This document shows, in pieces, positions 36,601 to 45,862 of a stretch of DNA of 64,000 nucleotides. The position numbers and the translations under genes were made by a program. Positions within the stretch are counted from its first letter, which is position 1, and each line of letters starts with the position of its first letter. A model generated the notes under the pieces. That model was not told the origin of the DNA. It did not search any database and was given only the letters and a program-made list of their open reading frames with translations. Source of the DNA: Acerihabitans sp047324305 (GTDB lineage Bacteria; Pseudomonadota; Gammaproteobacteria; Enterobacterales; Enterobacteriaceae); NCBI RefSeq assembly GCF_047324305.1, contig NZ_CP178740.1, forward strand, positions 5,270,001 to 5,334,000. Direction: 5' to 3'.

Positions 36601-37419
36601 ATCAAAGGATATCGCTTGAACACCTTTATGTTCCCATAAAGCAGCGGCAGCGCCGCTGTCACCTTCCTGGAAAGCATATAATCGACTGCGGTGTCCTGCA
36701 TGAAGATTAAGTGCTTCAAGCAAGTATTGAATGGGTGGATCATCGGCGCTGTAGCCAATAAACACAATTTGATAACGGGTAAGTAAGGCCTGGATAAACC
36801 TTGTTGCCCAACCATCCGATAAGTATGCACGACCAAAATCGGCACTTGAAGCAACAAATTCATCATCTTGAACGTAATCGTATTGTTCATTAACTCGACC
36901 GTGTAAATGAATAACTCCACGGAAATCGCGATCATTTTTCGGGTCGGGTAAATGTGGTGGCCCTGAAGATAAAAGAACTGGAGCACATTCTTCGAATAAT
37001 AAATCGAAATTGGTCGTTACCAGACGAGTAATTCCATTCGGAGCAGTGGCTATATCAAGCAATATTCGATGGGCCAGAAGATCATGATCTTGATTCGGCT
37101 TTATGGCCTGAGCAATTGCAGTTCTGACGTCACGCACCTCAAATTCTCGCTCAAGAAGGCTGAATATGCGATCGGTAGCGACCAAACCTCCAACACCTGC
37201 CATTCGTCCCAATTCCCTTGCCTTTTCTAATAGTCTACGTGCGGGGCCATTTTGGGCGGATCCGAGTATTTCAATGACATTTTTGCCCAAGGTTTCAAAA
37301 TCTGGAAGACCTGCATTAGCTTGAGATACTCCTGCGCCACAAAACAAAATGACATCCCCATCATCACGAGCAGTAATGAGATCATTAGGTACAGAAGGCC
37401 CATCGGCAATGAAACGCAT
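33625..37419 (-). CDS. Large SIR2-domain protein, probable anti-phage defence (DSR1-like)
   Basis: 1264 residues. The N-terminal SIR2 domain has CGAGVSQANAGLPDF (27-41), TTNFD with N137 and HLHG with H173, the residues used for NAD+ binding and cleavage in defence sirtuins. I find no Walker A motif in the remaining ~950 residues, which argues against an Avs/STAND arrangement and fits the defence-associated sirtuin (DSR1-like) layout, in which a long C-terminal region senses phage and NAD+ depletion stops infection. Antisense to the flanking conjugation genes, AT-rich, and placed between the thiol-disulfide gene and the TIGR03757 gene: clear cargo. Confidence 0.8.
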   Translation of the reverse strand: MRFIADGPSVPNDLITARDDGDVILFCGAGVSQANAGLPDFETLGKNVIEILGSAQNGPARRLLEKARELGRMAGVGGLVATDRIFSLLEREFEVRDVRTAIAQAIKPNQDHDLLAHRILLDIATAPNGITRLVTTNFDLLFEECAPVLLSSGPPHLPDPKNDRDFRGVIHLHGRVNEQYDYVQDDEFVASSADFGRAYLSDGWATRFIQALLTRYQIVFIGYSADDPPIQYLLEALNLHAGHRSRLYAFQEGDSGAAAALWEHKGVQAISFDSSDKYRALWATLSAWGERARDIDGWYANLFSKVIKGPAELGAHLRGQIANIISTPDGAHRIANADEPLDAMWLLVFDSHQRYGKPERVEPYDKFCENFDPFTMLCLDFDVQPDPGNHDNILGKRNIPADTWDGFSININDLGEQGEKSLGIRDRDLKSNSTLSKRLISISIWLQRIAHQPVALWWASHQNGLHPIIVKSIQYSLRREAHRFSANMLRGWRQLLASWSDVRESAEMFIYEIEERSIQEGWTPALIRMLAAVYRPQIIVKPAFGKHPLLWGKDVPDGLIRIDIDYPQAHKSLIVPDELLDYTIAQFRENLILSKSLEQEISGNDSLYFSTTCVGDDGPDLLDDSYGLTGPIIIYQKLMGRLVKLDPLLARAETKRWPIKDDYIFARLRIWAAGIPNFLDPTEVALIFRDFSETVFWGSFHERDLLYALRDRWAEFSADDKEFIEHRLLIGAFPWSGDNLKGREENIALDRLNRLYWLFQHGVIFSFDVAKKIEELHKIVPEWTTHAGDQVGNSNALTVQSINVDNNPDLILSTPISQVLTLAHEARKEFTYDRVRKEPFKGLVMQRPYRALAVLTYAARYGEAPLWAWSDFLYADTRPTDRLRMINVIAERLNKLSPEALQGIINPVTEWMEHLAPRLYTDAAPIFGGLWNKILEAIMNYKTEKPHDLNKGWADDAINAPVGKLANLLMKDPIKNDLAHAEGFPSYWTGRFEQLLALPGDMRQYAIVMVCYQLCWLFVIDPVWTERHLISLAERKDVDGDAFWEGLLWSARIPNCELFLLLKSFILARAVQPQVLRHKSNIFAGFILDGWGGLDNADQPKKLVTDIELREVLIQADDTFRGQILRYLENWSTKTPKPWREHILYFLKNVWPKQRALHTPLISAMLTDLAFASGELMPAIVQIILPMLVPIRGSLLRMMYLKDGDDSHPVRCYPIVTLNIFYVILAEDPSLWPYKTDEVLDYLSQCSETKDDPRISEIRRRRNK

Positions 37420-37862
37420 TTCTACCCCTTAGGCAATAGTGTTTTCACATTTTGTCTTAAGAGTATATAAATTAAAAGCTAATTTCCGTCTTGAAATACG
37501 AAATCAGCTATCCAATGTGCAGAATCAACTGTCTATAATTACAGTAAAAAATTTTCAAATTATAAATTTTTTAAGACAATCACATAATGGTTTCTCCCTG
37601 TTTCCAATAGCCATTTCCATGGTAAAACAGATACTTGAATGCACCCTTAGTAGTTATTATCATATCCCTGCCAAGGGGTATATGCTTTCATAGGTCCCTA
37701 TGGGTCTAGTTTGCAAAGCAAAAAAGATAAATCAAACACAGTTTTTTTTTATCCCGCAACTGCAAATAAAACCGGTAAGAGCATGGTTCACTTTGTTTCT
37801 CGTTTTGATTATTCAAGAGAGGTTAACTGAACTGACTAAATGCTCACCCGGTAGCCAATGTA
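37420..37862. other. AT-rich spacer upstream of the SIR2 gene
   Basis: Holds the SIR2 promoter on the minus strand and the resumption point of the conjugation operon on the plus strand. Open frames here are short and low-complexity; no gene assigned. Confidence 0.45.
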
Positions 37863-38297
37863 ATGAGACCCAATTTTGTATCTTTGTCTTTTTTGCAACT
37901 GAGCCTGTTTACAGCAGCGGCTGAGGTCCTGTTGATGACAGGAGCTGCACATGCGATGCAGGTGTTGGTAGTTACTGATAGCCGGCACCCTGTAACGGGT
38001 AAAGCCGACCGTATCATTGAATTAGACGCACCTGCACTGCTGGAAAACAACTTGTCTTCCCAGCTTCCTGCCAGCCCGAATGATGCTGAAAAGCTATTAA
38101 AAAAAAGACTGAACGACGGCGGTAACGATTTACAACTCCAGTTCTCGGCTGCCTGGCAGGACGTTACTAATGCCTGGAGTGTGGGCATCAAAAAAATTCC
38201 AGCCGTAGTAGTTGATAGCCGCTATGTCATTTATGGTGAAAGTGATATTGATCACGCCGTTGCCCGGATACAGGCTTACAGGAGCCGCCAACTATGA
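37863..38297 (+). CDS. ICE protein, TIGR03757 (PFL_4709) family
   Basis: 144 residues: an N-terminal hydrophobic signal ending ...GAAHAM, then a thioredoxin-like/TrbC-type domain with VLVVTDSRHPV and the conserved IKKIPAVVVDSRYVIYGESD. Ribosome site before ATG 37863 is weak, perhaps because the junction with cargo altered the 5' end. Overlaps the next gene by 4 bases. Confidence 0.87.
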   Translation: MRPNFVSLSFLQLSLFTAAAEVLLMTGAAHAMQVLVVTDSRHPVTGKADRIIELDAPALLENNLSSQLPASPNDAEKLLKKRLNDGGNDLQLQFSAAWQDVTNAWSVGIKKIPAVVVDSRYVIYGESDIDHAVARIQAYRSRQL

Positions 38298-39238
38298 CCA
38301 TGAATAGTTCTGCCCTGTCGATGCGTCTGTATATCGCTGCCTTATTTTTCGGTAGCAGCACGCAGGTATTTGCCTTGAATACCGCAACAATAGTTTCTTC
38401 CGTGCTATCACCGCCCTGCCTGGAGTATCGTGTCGCAGGAATATGCTACTGGCTGTACTGCGCGCCGTTTGGCTGTACCGTGCGCACTTCGGTCAAGGTC
38501 CGCCACTACGTCCCCGATGCGGTGGTCTCCAGCTACGCGAATACCGGCGAAAATCCGTGGGTCGAAGTCCGCGTCATGAGTCCGCATAACACCACGGCAC
38601 AGGCCGGCGGTGATGGCACGACCAACCACGACGGCGAGAACAACCTTGCCCGGTTCAAAAACACTGACGTCATCGGGCACCCGGCCGGCGATGTATTCAG
38701 CCGCTTCGCAAGCGCCTCCGGTTATACCTGCACCGGCGCGGGAATGGCCTTTATGCCGTACTTGCTCAGTACCCTCGATACCGTGGCCTGGCGCTTCAAC
38801 CTGCCCGAGATGGCCTATCCTGAAGCCCTGACGCCGGGCATGCGCGAAATCGGCGGGCGCAGCACGCTCAACTTATGGGGCAGCGTGTATCCCCGCGGCG
38901 GATTCCTGCACCAGAGCGACGATTACAAAGCCGGCGCCGTCGTTGCACAGCGTGCCGGCGACATCGTGACCCGCCGCGGTCAAATCCACGTCTACCAGCC
39001 ACTACTCGCCAACGCTCACGACGGCTACTGGCCGGCGGGCGAATTGCTCGAAGGTGATGCATCTACCGGCAAGTGGCAGGAACTGACGCCCACGCTCTCC
39101 AGCAACTGCGCGGTCTTCCCCCACAACAATGCTCAGGTACAGGCTCAACAGGGTGACTACGCCTGGGCCCTGTGGCGCCCCTATGCCTGCTGCCAGCGCC
39201 GGGGACAGACTTTCCTCGGCAGTACTGATTTTCAGTAA
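38294..39238 (+). CDS. ICE TraU-like protein, TIGR03756 (PFL_4710) family
   Basis: 314 residues with a signal peptide ending VFALN and a cysteine-rich periplasmic domain (PPCLEYRVAGICYWLYC, CTVRTSVKVRHYVPD, CTGAGMAF, PYACCQRRGQ). The cysteines explain the need for the ICE thiol-disulfide protein. TraU-type proteins act in pilus assembly and mating-pair stabilisation. Confidence 0.9.
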   Translation: MTMNSSALSMRLYIAALFFGSSTQVFALNTATIVSSVLSPPCLEYRVAGICYWLYCAPFGCTVRTSVKVRHYVPDAVVSSYANTGENPWVEVRVMSPHNTTAQAGGDGTTNHDGENNLARFKNTDVIGHPAGDVFSRFASASGYTCTGAGMAFMPYLLSTLDTVAWRFNLPEMAYPEALTPGMREIGGRSTLNLWGSVYPRGGFLHQSDDYKAGAVVAQRAGDIVTRRGQIHVYQPLLANAHDGYWPAGELLEGDASTGKWQELTPTLSSNCAVFPHNNAQVQAQQGDYAWALWRPYACCQRRGQTFLGSTDFQ

Positions 39239-39247
39239 GGACGCCCC

Positions 39248-40648
39248 ATGAAAGCACCTAGCGCCCATCATTCCTGCCTCTGGCCGTTTTTGCACGCCAT
39301 CGTCCTGGCTGTCGCACTCGCCGCAATTGGGACCACCCAGGCACAAATCCGCATTGACAGCACCGGCATCAATGCCAGCGGGAACGTCATCGGTGACGAC
39401 GTGCTCTACAGCATCGGCGGCGGCCGTGCCGTGTCCATGGGCAGTGCCGGTAACATGCAAAGCATCGGCGTCGGTGCCGGCTGGAACAGCAATCTGATCT
39501 GCGGTGACATGAGTCTCACCACCACGCTACAGAACCAGCTCAACGGCGTCACCAACGGTTTCCAGTCCATCATGAGTAACGTCATCCAGAACGCCACCAG
39601 CGCGGTGGCTTCACTACCGGCGTTGATCGTCCAGCGCGCCGATCCTGGCCTGTACAACCTGCTGACCAACGGGATCCTGCAGGCCCGGATGGATTTCGAC
39701 CGTTCCAAGATGACTTGCCGGGCCATCGCCAACCGTCTGGCGGACACGGCCGGCGGCCAGGCCGGCTGGGATCAGCTAGCCGAAGGGGTGGCCCTCAAAA
39801 GCGCCGTAGGCAGTACCGATGCGGTCTCGGCCATCGAGCAGGCCGAATCCAGCAAGGGCAACAGCGGCGTGCCCTGGGTGGGCGGCAGCAACGCCGGCGG
39901 CTCCGGCCAGAACGCCATCAAGGTGGCCAGCGACGTTACCCGCGCCGGCTACAACCTGCTCAATGGCCGCAGCGTCACCGACACCGCGTCCATCAGCCAG
40001 GACGACTGCGGCGAACGGCTCACCTGCCAGGCCTGGACCTCCCCGCAAGCCGCCGCCGACTGGGCCAACCGGGTGCTGGGCGAGCGCGAACAACAAACCT
40101 GCGAATCCTGCACCAAGACCCAGACCACGCCCGGCGTGGGCCTGACACCGCTTATTCAAGAAGAATTCGAGACCAAGCTGCAAGCCCTGCAAGAGTTGGT
40201 CTCGGGCGCCAAACCCACGACCGCCGAGAACCTGGACGCCGCCGGCAGCAACTCGCTGCCGATCACCCGCGGCGTGATCGAGGCACTGCGCGACGAACCC
40301 GATCAGGACCTGCTGGGTAAGCGCCTGGCCTCGGAAGCGGCGCTGTCAAGCGTGCTGGAAAAAGCCCTGCTGCTGCAACGCACTCTGCTGACCGGCAGGC
40401 AAGAACCCAACATCGCGGCCAATGAACTGGCGGTCAAGGCGGTAGAGCAGGAAAACAACACACTGGAGCAGGAGATAAACAACCTCAAGACCGAGCTGGA
40501 ACTGCGGCAAACACTGGCCAACAACTCAGCCATGGCCATTATCCAGCGTCATGGTTCGAGGGCCGCGGGCTCACGCGGCATCTTCGAAGACGACACCTTG
40601 CGTAACCGCCTCGATGAAGTTCAGAAATCGCGCAGCGAGACACAATGA
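39248..40648 (+). CDS. ICE protein, TIGR03755 (PFL_4711) family
   Basis: 466 residues. An N-terminal signal (LAAIGTTQAQ) precedes a long, mostly helical periplasmic part; coiled-coil near the C-terminus (EQENNTLEQEINNLKTELEL). Distal component of the mating-pair formation system. The stop overlaps the next ATG (ATGA). Confidence 0.88.
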   Translation: MKAPSAHHSCLWPFLHAIVLAVALAAIGTTQAQIRIDSTGINASGNVIGDDVLYSIGGGRAVSMGSAGNMQSIGVGAGWNSNLICGDMSLTTTLQNQLNGVTNGFQSIMSNVIQNATSAVASLPALIVQRADPGLYNLLTNGILQARMDFDRSKMTCRAIANRLADTAGGQAGWDQLAEGVALKSAVGSTDAVSAIEQAESSKGNSGVPWVGGSNAGGSGQNAIKVASDVTRAGYNLLNGRSVTDTASISQDDCGERLTCQAWTSPQAAADWANRVLGEREQQTCESCTKTQTTPGVGLTPLIQEEFETKLQALQELVSGAKPTTAENLDAAGSNSLPITRGVIEALRDEPDQDLLGKRLASEAALSSVLEKALLLQRTLLTGRQEPNIAANELAVKAVEQENNTLEQEINNLKTELELRQTLANNSAMAIIQRHGSRAAGSRGIFEDDTLRNRLDEVQKSRSETQ

Positions 40649-40992
40649 GCGTCCCAGCAAGGACATGGATTTTGCGGCTGTTCAGCCACCGGATCATTCT
40701 GGCGCTGGTGGGTTTGCTGCTCGTTATCGGTACCGCCCTGTCCATCCACTTTTCCGGTGGCCGCATCGTAGATAACATTGCTGATGGCGAGCGCTGGTTG
40801 TGGGCTTATTCCGGTTATTTTTTCGTCTGGCGCCTGCTTCTCTATATGGTTATAGCCACAGGCTGGCGACGGTTACGTACATGCCTGCGACAGCAGGACC
40901 CTTCAAAGGAATTCTCCCAACGCATAGGGAGAATTGAAATTTTCACAGTGATGACGATTATTTTACTGGAAAGCCGGTATTCGCTTTCTTAA
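40645..40992 (+). CDS. Small ICE membrane protein, first paralogue
   Basis: 115 residues with hydrophobic segments at about 18-37 and 52-70 and the signature FFVWRLLLYMVIATGWRRLR. The protein at 46705-47046 has the matching FLVWRLCLYLTLLAVWPWARRR and similar spacing, so the two are paralogues. In this ICE family one such gene normally joins the TIGR03755 gene to traG. Here the first paralogue is followed instead by the relaxase. Confidence 0.75.
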   Translation: MSVPARTWILRLFSHRIILALVGLLLVIGTALSIHFSGGRIVDNIADGERWLWAYSGYFFVWRLLLYMVIATGWRRLRTCLRQQDPSKEFSQRIGRIEIFTVMTIILLESRYSLS

Positions 40993-41168
40993 CGCGAATA
41001 CTTTCTAAACGGTAGTACTCGCTGCCTGCTGCCAAAAGGAGATGCACAAAGGGCCTGGAAAGGGCAAGGGAATAGGGTTCAAGGGGAACGGGCCTACCTG
41101 GAAATAATTGATTTTCTCCAAAAGAAAAAGGAAAAGGCTCACCGCTAATCGTACTTTCAGGGGGGGTT

Positions 41169-42944
41169 ATGCTTGCTCTGTTCCACCGAAAATCCGCCAC
41201 ACGGGTCACAGCATCCACGGCGGCAAACAGCAAAGGGCTGATGCGGCCGGAGCCAGCCGACACGCTGCTGGCATCCCCTCGCCGGAAGAAGTTACTGGAG
41301 CATATCTGGCAACGCACGTCACTCTCGCGCAAGCAGTTCGCGGCACTGTATTTGGTCCCGTTGGAACGCTATGCCGAACTGGTCCAGCTTTTCCCGGCCT
41401 CGGAAAGCCACCACCATGCCTATCCGGGCGGTATGCTTGACCACGGTCTGGAAACGATTGCCTACGCGCTCAAACTGAGGCAGTCCCATCTGTTACCTTC
41501 CGGCGCAACGCCAGAAGACCAAGTCGCACAAGCCGAAGCGTGGACGGCCGCCACGGCCTACGCCGCGCTGTTGCACGATATCGGCAAAGTGGCCGTGGAC
41601 CTGCTCGTTGAGCAGGCCGACGGCAGCATCTGGCATCCCTGGCATGGCTCGTTGCAGCAGCATTATCGCTTTCGCTACCGGCCAGAGCGCGAGTACCGGT
41701 TGCATAGCGCGGCCTCCGGCCTGCTCTACAACCGCCTGATTGATAACTCGGCCCTTGACTGGCTCAGCAACTTTCCTGCGCTTTGGTCGGCGCTCATCTA
41801 CGTTCTGGCAGGGCAATATGAGCATGCTGGCGTACTCGGTGAGCTGGTAATTCAAGCTGACCGCGCGTCCGTATCACAGGCGATGGGAGGCGATCCGGCC
41901 AAGGCACTGGCAGTACCGAAACACGCGTTGCAACGCAAACTCCTGGAGGGTTTGCGCTATCTGCTTAAGGAAGAGTTTAAACTAAATCAACCCGGTCCCT
42001 CGGATGGCTGGTTAACCGCTGATGCCCTTTGGTTAGTGAGCAAAACCGTTGCCGACAAGCTACGCGCCCATCTCCTGTCCCAGGGCATCGAGGGCATACC
42101 CAGCAACAATACGGCGGTATTCGACGTGCTTCAGGACCACGGTATCGTCCAAGCGACGCCCGATGGCAAGGCCATCTGGCGGGCGACGGTTTCCAGCAAC
42201 AGCGGCTGGTCGAATCCCTTCACCTTTCTCAAAATGTCACCTTCGCTCATCTGGGAGCCGGCAAACCTACCCGCACCGTTCGAGGGCTCGGTCGAGACTG
42301 AACCGGTGGTTGAAAACGCCCCCCAGACGATTTTGGCAAGCGAAACGCCAGTGGCCGACAGCGCAATAACTACGGCTCCCCAACCCTCCAGCGAGACGAT
42401 AGACAATCTCCTCGATCTGCTTGGCACGCCTAAGCCCGACATTATCGCGCCGACTGAGGAAGCCATTGTCCCTGTGGCTTCAGTACATCACCAGGACGCG
42501 CCACCGCTTGCTGAAATAGCATCAGAAAAAGGCGCTTACGACATGTCCCTTGCGCCCTCCGGTCAGCATTTCGTCGCATGGTTACAGCAGGCCATCCAGT
42601 CGCATAAACTGATTATCAACGATGCCAAGGCGCTGGTGCATACCGTGAACGATACGGTCTACCTTGTCAGCCCGGGGATATTCCAGCGCTATGTGCAGGA
42701 GTATCCCCAGATCGCAACCTTTGCCAAGCAGGATCATCTGGCCGCCTGGCAATGGGTGCAAAAGCGCTTCGAAAAGCTGCAACTGCACCGTAAGCAAGAC
42801 AATGGCCTGAACATCTGGACCTGTGAGGTAATTGGACCACGCAAATCCCGGCGTTTGCACGGTTACCTACTTCAGGATCCTTTTACAGTGTTCGCCGATA
42901 AACCGCTCAACAACCCTTACCTCACGCTCACCCGTGACCAATGA
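41169..42944 (+). CDS. traI: MobH-family relaxase (TraI, TIGR03760/PFL_4751-like)
   Basis: 591 residues. HHHAYPGGMLDHGLE (from about 79) and LLHDIGKV (about 135) are the histidine/HD-type metal motifs of MobH relaxases. The N-terminal domain nicks oriT and the C-terminal domain (from about 450) resembles the TraI_2 C-terminal helical region. A run of G (CAGGGGGGG) precedes ATG 41169. Its place inside the mating-pair genes is unusual for the family. oriT should lie close, perhaps in 40993-41168 or 42945-43686, but I cannot point to it. Confidence 0.88.
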   Translation: MLALFHRKSATRVTASTAANSKGLMRPEPADTLLASPRRKKLLEHIWQRTSLSRKQFAALYLVPLERYAELVQLFPASESHHHAYPGGMLDHGLETIAYALKLRQSHLLPSGATPEDQVAQAEAWTAATAYAALLHDIGKVAVDLLVEQADGSIWHPWHGSLQQHYRFRYRPEREYRLHSAASGLLYNRLIDNSALDWLSNFPALWSALIYVLAGQYEHAGVLGELVIQADRASVSQAMGGDPAKALAVPKHALQRKLLEGLRYLLKEEFKLNQPGPSDGWLTADALWLVSKTVADKLRAHLLSQGIEGIPSNNTAVFDVLQDHGIVQATPDGKAIWRATVSSNSGWSNPFTFLKMSPSLIWEPANLPAPFEGSVETEPVVENAPQTILASETPVADSAITTAPQPSSETIDNLLDLLGTPKPDIIAPTEEAIVPVASVHHQDAPPLAEIASEKGAYDMSLAPSGQHFVAWLQQAIQSHKLIINDAKALVHTVNDTVYLVSPGIFQRYVQEYPQIATFAKQDHLAAWQWVQKRFEKLQLHRKQDNGLNIWTCEVIGPRKSRRLHGYLLQDPFTVFADKPLNNPYLTLTRDQ

Positions 42945-43686
42945 AATGGCGGGCTAACCAACATCTTTTGACTCAACGGCGAAGCACTGGTGGCCTGTCG
43001 ATTTAGTTATACTTATTTAGTTTTCGCTTTCATTATCAGAGTGATGATGACAAATCACGCTAAGCCTGGCGCTGACCTAGCATGGGCAGGCTGCGGGAAG
43101 GTGATTACACACGGGGAATGTTAGATTTATTTCAGAATTGAAGGATATAAACACGATCAATCTTGGTATTATTTATTGTGCATCACTCTGTACAGTATTT
43201 TCTGACTCGTATTCGGCCCGATTGGAATAACAACGCGAACATTTTCCAGCAAAGGTAAGCTTAATAGCCTATCAAAAAGATGATATAGCATATTCCAGGC
43301 AACCTGGATAATCAATAAATTTCAAATTATCACCTGAGTGATTAACACGTATATTTTATCAACATTAACACTCATTATTGTTTATTTTTTAGAATAGTGT
43401 TACCTTTATTTATTTTAATAAATTTGAGTAAACCAACATAATAGCAAATTCGCTTTATCCACTTGATTTTTGAAAAAAATATTTAGACCATCACCGGCCT
43501 AAAAAAATAATTTAATATTTATCTATTACTTTTTTTAATTCCCCGATGGAATAAAATTAATTTATTCCAGCATATAAGTTCTGATACATTACAAAATTTA
43601 ACCATTTTAAGCACGCAATGCTAATTAATAACCCCTAAAAAGGGTTTAAAACAATCAAAATTGCATTTAATTTATGATAACAACAG
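42945..43686. other. Long intergenic region between relaxase and ibrA
   Basis: 740 bases changing from GC-rich (relaxase side) to very AT-rich. No gene found. Possible site of oriT or of a past cargo-insertion junction. Confidence 0.4.
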
Positions 43687-44907
43687 GTGATAGCTTTGGT
43701 CAAAAAAATAGGATTAGGGAAAAGCGTCCTTGAGGCTGCCCAAGAGAGGATAACTTGGGTTTTCGATACATTTCAGCGCATTAGCGTGTCCTTCTCTGGG
43801 GGTAAAGATTCAACGGTCTTACTGCATCTGGTGGCTGAAATCGCGCGTCGAAAAAAACGGTCATTTAGTGTGCTATTTATTGACTGGGAGGTGCAGTTTA
43901 CTCTTACTATCAATCATATAGAGAAAATGAAAGCCCTGTATGATGATTGTATCGATCGCTTTTACTGGGTGGCCCTTCCCATGACTACCGTGAATGGGGT
44001 CTCTCAATATCAACCCGAATGGGTGGCATGGCAACCGGACACTGACTGGGTGCGCCAACCCCCTCCCGATGCGATCACCGACCCTGCGTTTTTCCCTTTT
44101 TACCGGCACGCCATGACCTTTGAAGAATTTGTACCCGCTTTTGCCAGTTGGTTTGCGCAAAAAAAGAGTGCAGCGATTTTAATCGGCATCCGTACCGATG
44201 AATCGCTTAATCGCTTTGCCGCGATCAGTTCTTATTCTAAACTTCGCTACGCAGATGATAAACCCTGGACAACGGCATCATCAGAAGGTTTTGTTTATAA
44301 TGCCTATCCTATTTACGACTGGAAAGTGAATGACATTTGGCTTTTTTTTGCCAAATTTAAGCGTATTTATAATCCACTTTATGATCTTATGTACCAGGCC
44401 GGCGTGCCGTTGAGCTCGATGCGCATTTGCGAACCCTTCGGCCCCGAACAACGCAAGGGATTATGGCTTTACCACGTGCTTGAGCCGGAAACATGGGAGA
44501 AAGCTTGCCGACGAGTGGCGGGAGCGAATTCCGGCGCACTGTATGCCGACCAAACCGGGAATTTTTACGCCAATCGGAAAATAACCAAACCGGTTCAGCA
44601 TAACTGGAAAAGCTACGCTTTGTTCTTATTGGACAGCATGCCATTGAAAACAGCGGAACATTACCGCAATAAGATTGCCATTTATTTAAAATGGTACCAA
44701 AGCCGGGGTTTCCCTGTAGATATCCCCGACGAACAGGACAAGGATTTAGGCGCAAGAGATATTCCTTCCTGGCGCCGTATCTGCAAGACACTAATTCGTA
44801 ATGATTTCTGGTGTCATACGTTATCATTCAGCCCCAATAAGGCTCACCATTACAAAAAATACCTGCATCGTATGCAGGAGAAACGTAAAGAATGGAGGAT
44901 TTTATGA
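43687..44907 (+). CDS. ibrA: IbrA-like PAPS-reductase-family protein (DUF3440)
   Basis: 406 residues. VSFSGGKDSTVLLHLV near residue 34 is the PP-loop of PAPS reductase/ATP-pyrophosphatase proteins, and EPFGPEQRKGLWLYHVLEPE belongs to the DUF3440 region of E. coli YbdN and IbrA. IbrA and IbrB were described as activators of immunoglobulin-binding eib genes; the chemistry is unknown. The frame opens with GTG 43687, but TTG 43696 with AGGTG upstream is a better start. Overlaps ibrB as ATGA. Low GC marks it as cargo. Confidence 0.85.
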   Translation: MIALVKKIGLGKSVLEAAQERITWVFDTFQRISVSFSGGKDSTVLLHLVAEIARRKKRSFSVLFIDWEVQFTLTINHIEKMKALYDDCIDRFYWVALPMTTVNGVSQYQPEWVAWQPDTDWVRQPPPDAITDPAFFPFYRHAMTFEEFVPAFASWFAQKKSAAILIGIRTDESLNRFAAISSYSKLRYADDKPWTTASSEGFVYNAYPIYDWKVNDIWLFFAKFKRIYNPLYDLMYQAGVPLSSMRICEPFGPEQRKGLWLYHVLEPETWEKACRRVAGANSGALYADQTGNFYANRKITKPVQHNWKSYALFLLDSMPLKTAEHYRNKIAIYLKWYQSRGFPVDIPDEQDKDLGARDIPSWRRICKTLIRNDFWCHTLSFSPNKAHHYKKYLHRMQEKRKEWRIL

Positions 44908-45530
44908 ATATCGAGGAATTATTTAAGCCCATTTCTGAAGCGCTCAGCGCTATGACCTTCGACGAACAGATCGCAGCCATCAATTCACTAAAAAAGTTTT
45001 TACATGAGCAAAGCCCTTTCCGAGAAGAGCCGGTGGACTGTGTCCTCTGGATAAAAGCTGAAAACGTGCTGGCAAATGATTATAACCCCAATAATATGGC
45101 GCCCGCCGAAAAAAGATTACTGCTTACCTCCCTGGATAAGGATGGCTATACCCAACCTGTGGTGGTGTGCCAAGAAAAGGAGCGCTATATTGTGGTAGAT
45201 GGGTTTCACCGAAGCCTGTTGGGGAAAGAAAAAAAGATCCTTCGCAGCCGTTTAAAAAATTATCTTCCTGTTACCTGTATTAGAAACAGCCAGTCAGGAA
45301 AAACCGATCGCATCGCGGCCACTATTCGCCATAACCGCGCCCGTGGGAAACATCAAATCATGGCCATGTCAGATATCGTGAGGGACCTGGCGCGATTAGG
45401 CTGGAAGGACGAGAAAATAGCCAAGGAATTGGGTATGGATGCGGATGAAGTGCTTAGGCTCAAGCAGATCACCGGATTAACGGAATTATTTGCAGATAGT
45501 CACTTTTCTGAAGCATGGACGGTGAAGTAG
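44904..45530 (+). CDS. ibrB: IbrB-like ParB/Srx-domain protein
   Basis: 208 residues. A ParB N-terminal-like domain (VLANDYNPNNMAPAEKRLLL, VVVDGFHRSLLGK, TIRHNRARGKH) is followed by an HTH-like LGWKDEKIAKELGMDADEVL. Matches YbdM/IbrB. ATG at 44904 is chosen because GGAGG lies 8 bases upstream; ATG 44892 lacks one. Always paired with ibrA and likely co-functional. Confidence 0.87.
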   Translation: MNIEELFKPISEALSAMTFDEQIAAINSLKKFLHEQSPFREEPVDCVLWIKAENVLANDYNPNNMAPAEKRLLLTSLDKDGYTQPVVVCQEKERYIVVDGFHRSLLGKEKKILRSRLKNYLPVTCIRNSQSGKTDRIAATIRHNRARGKHQIMAMSDIVRDLARLGWKDEKIAKELGMDADEVLRLKQITGLTELFADSHFSEAWTVK

Positions 45531-45862
45531 ACTCGTTTTTACAAAATCATGTCCCACCACCGCATCAATAATTATTTATGAGGAGGTTGATATTCCATGG
45601 TGGTTCTCATAGAACACGAGGCTTGATATCGAAAAGCGTCCGCCACGCTTCCGATGTCCCGTGGGACCTCAGTAAGGGCCGGATTAGTGAGCAAACGCAA
45701 CAAGATATTCATCGCATTGCTGGTGTAATGAGAGAGGATATCTAGTGCGCGGTTAGATAGGCAGCTTTTGTGCGGTCAGGTTTAGCTGTAATGAAATGAG
45801 GTCGGTAGCATGTCATGGGGTAATACCCTATAAACTTAAAATTTTCCCTGAAATGTGGGTGC
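45531..45862. other. Spacer between ibrB and vapC
   Basis: No gene. GGAGG followed by a 9-codon ORF at 45597 is the only coding-like trace and probably a leftover. It is the boundary between AT-rich cargo and GC-richer sequence. Confidence 0.4.

Noticed and set aside
42945..43686. oriT of the element
   Set aside because: Position next to the relaxase is suitable but I found no inverted repeat or nick-like motif that I could defend.
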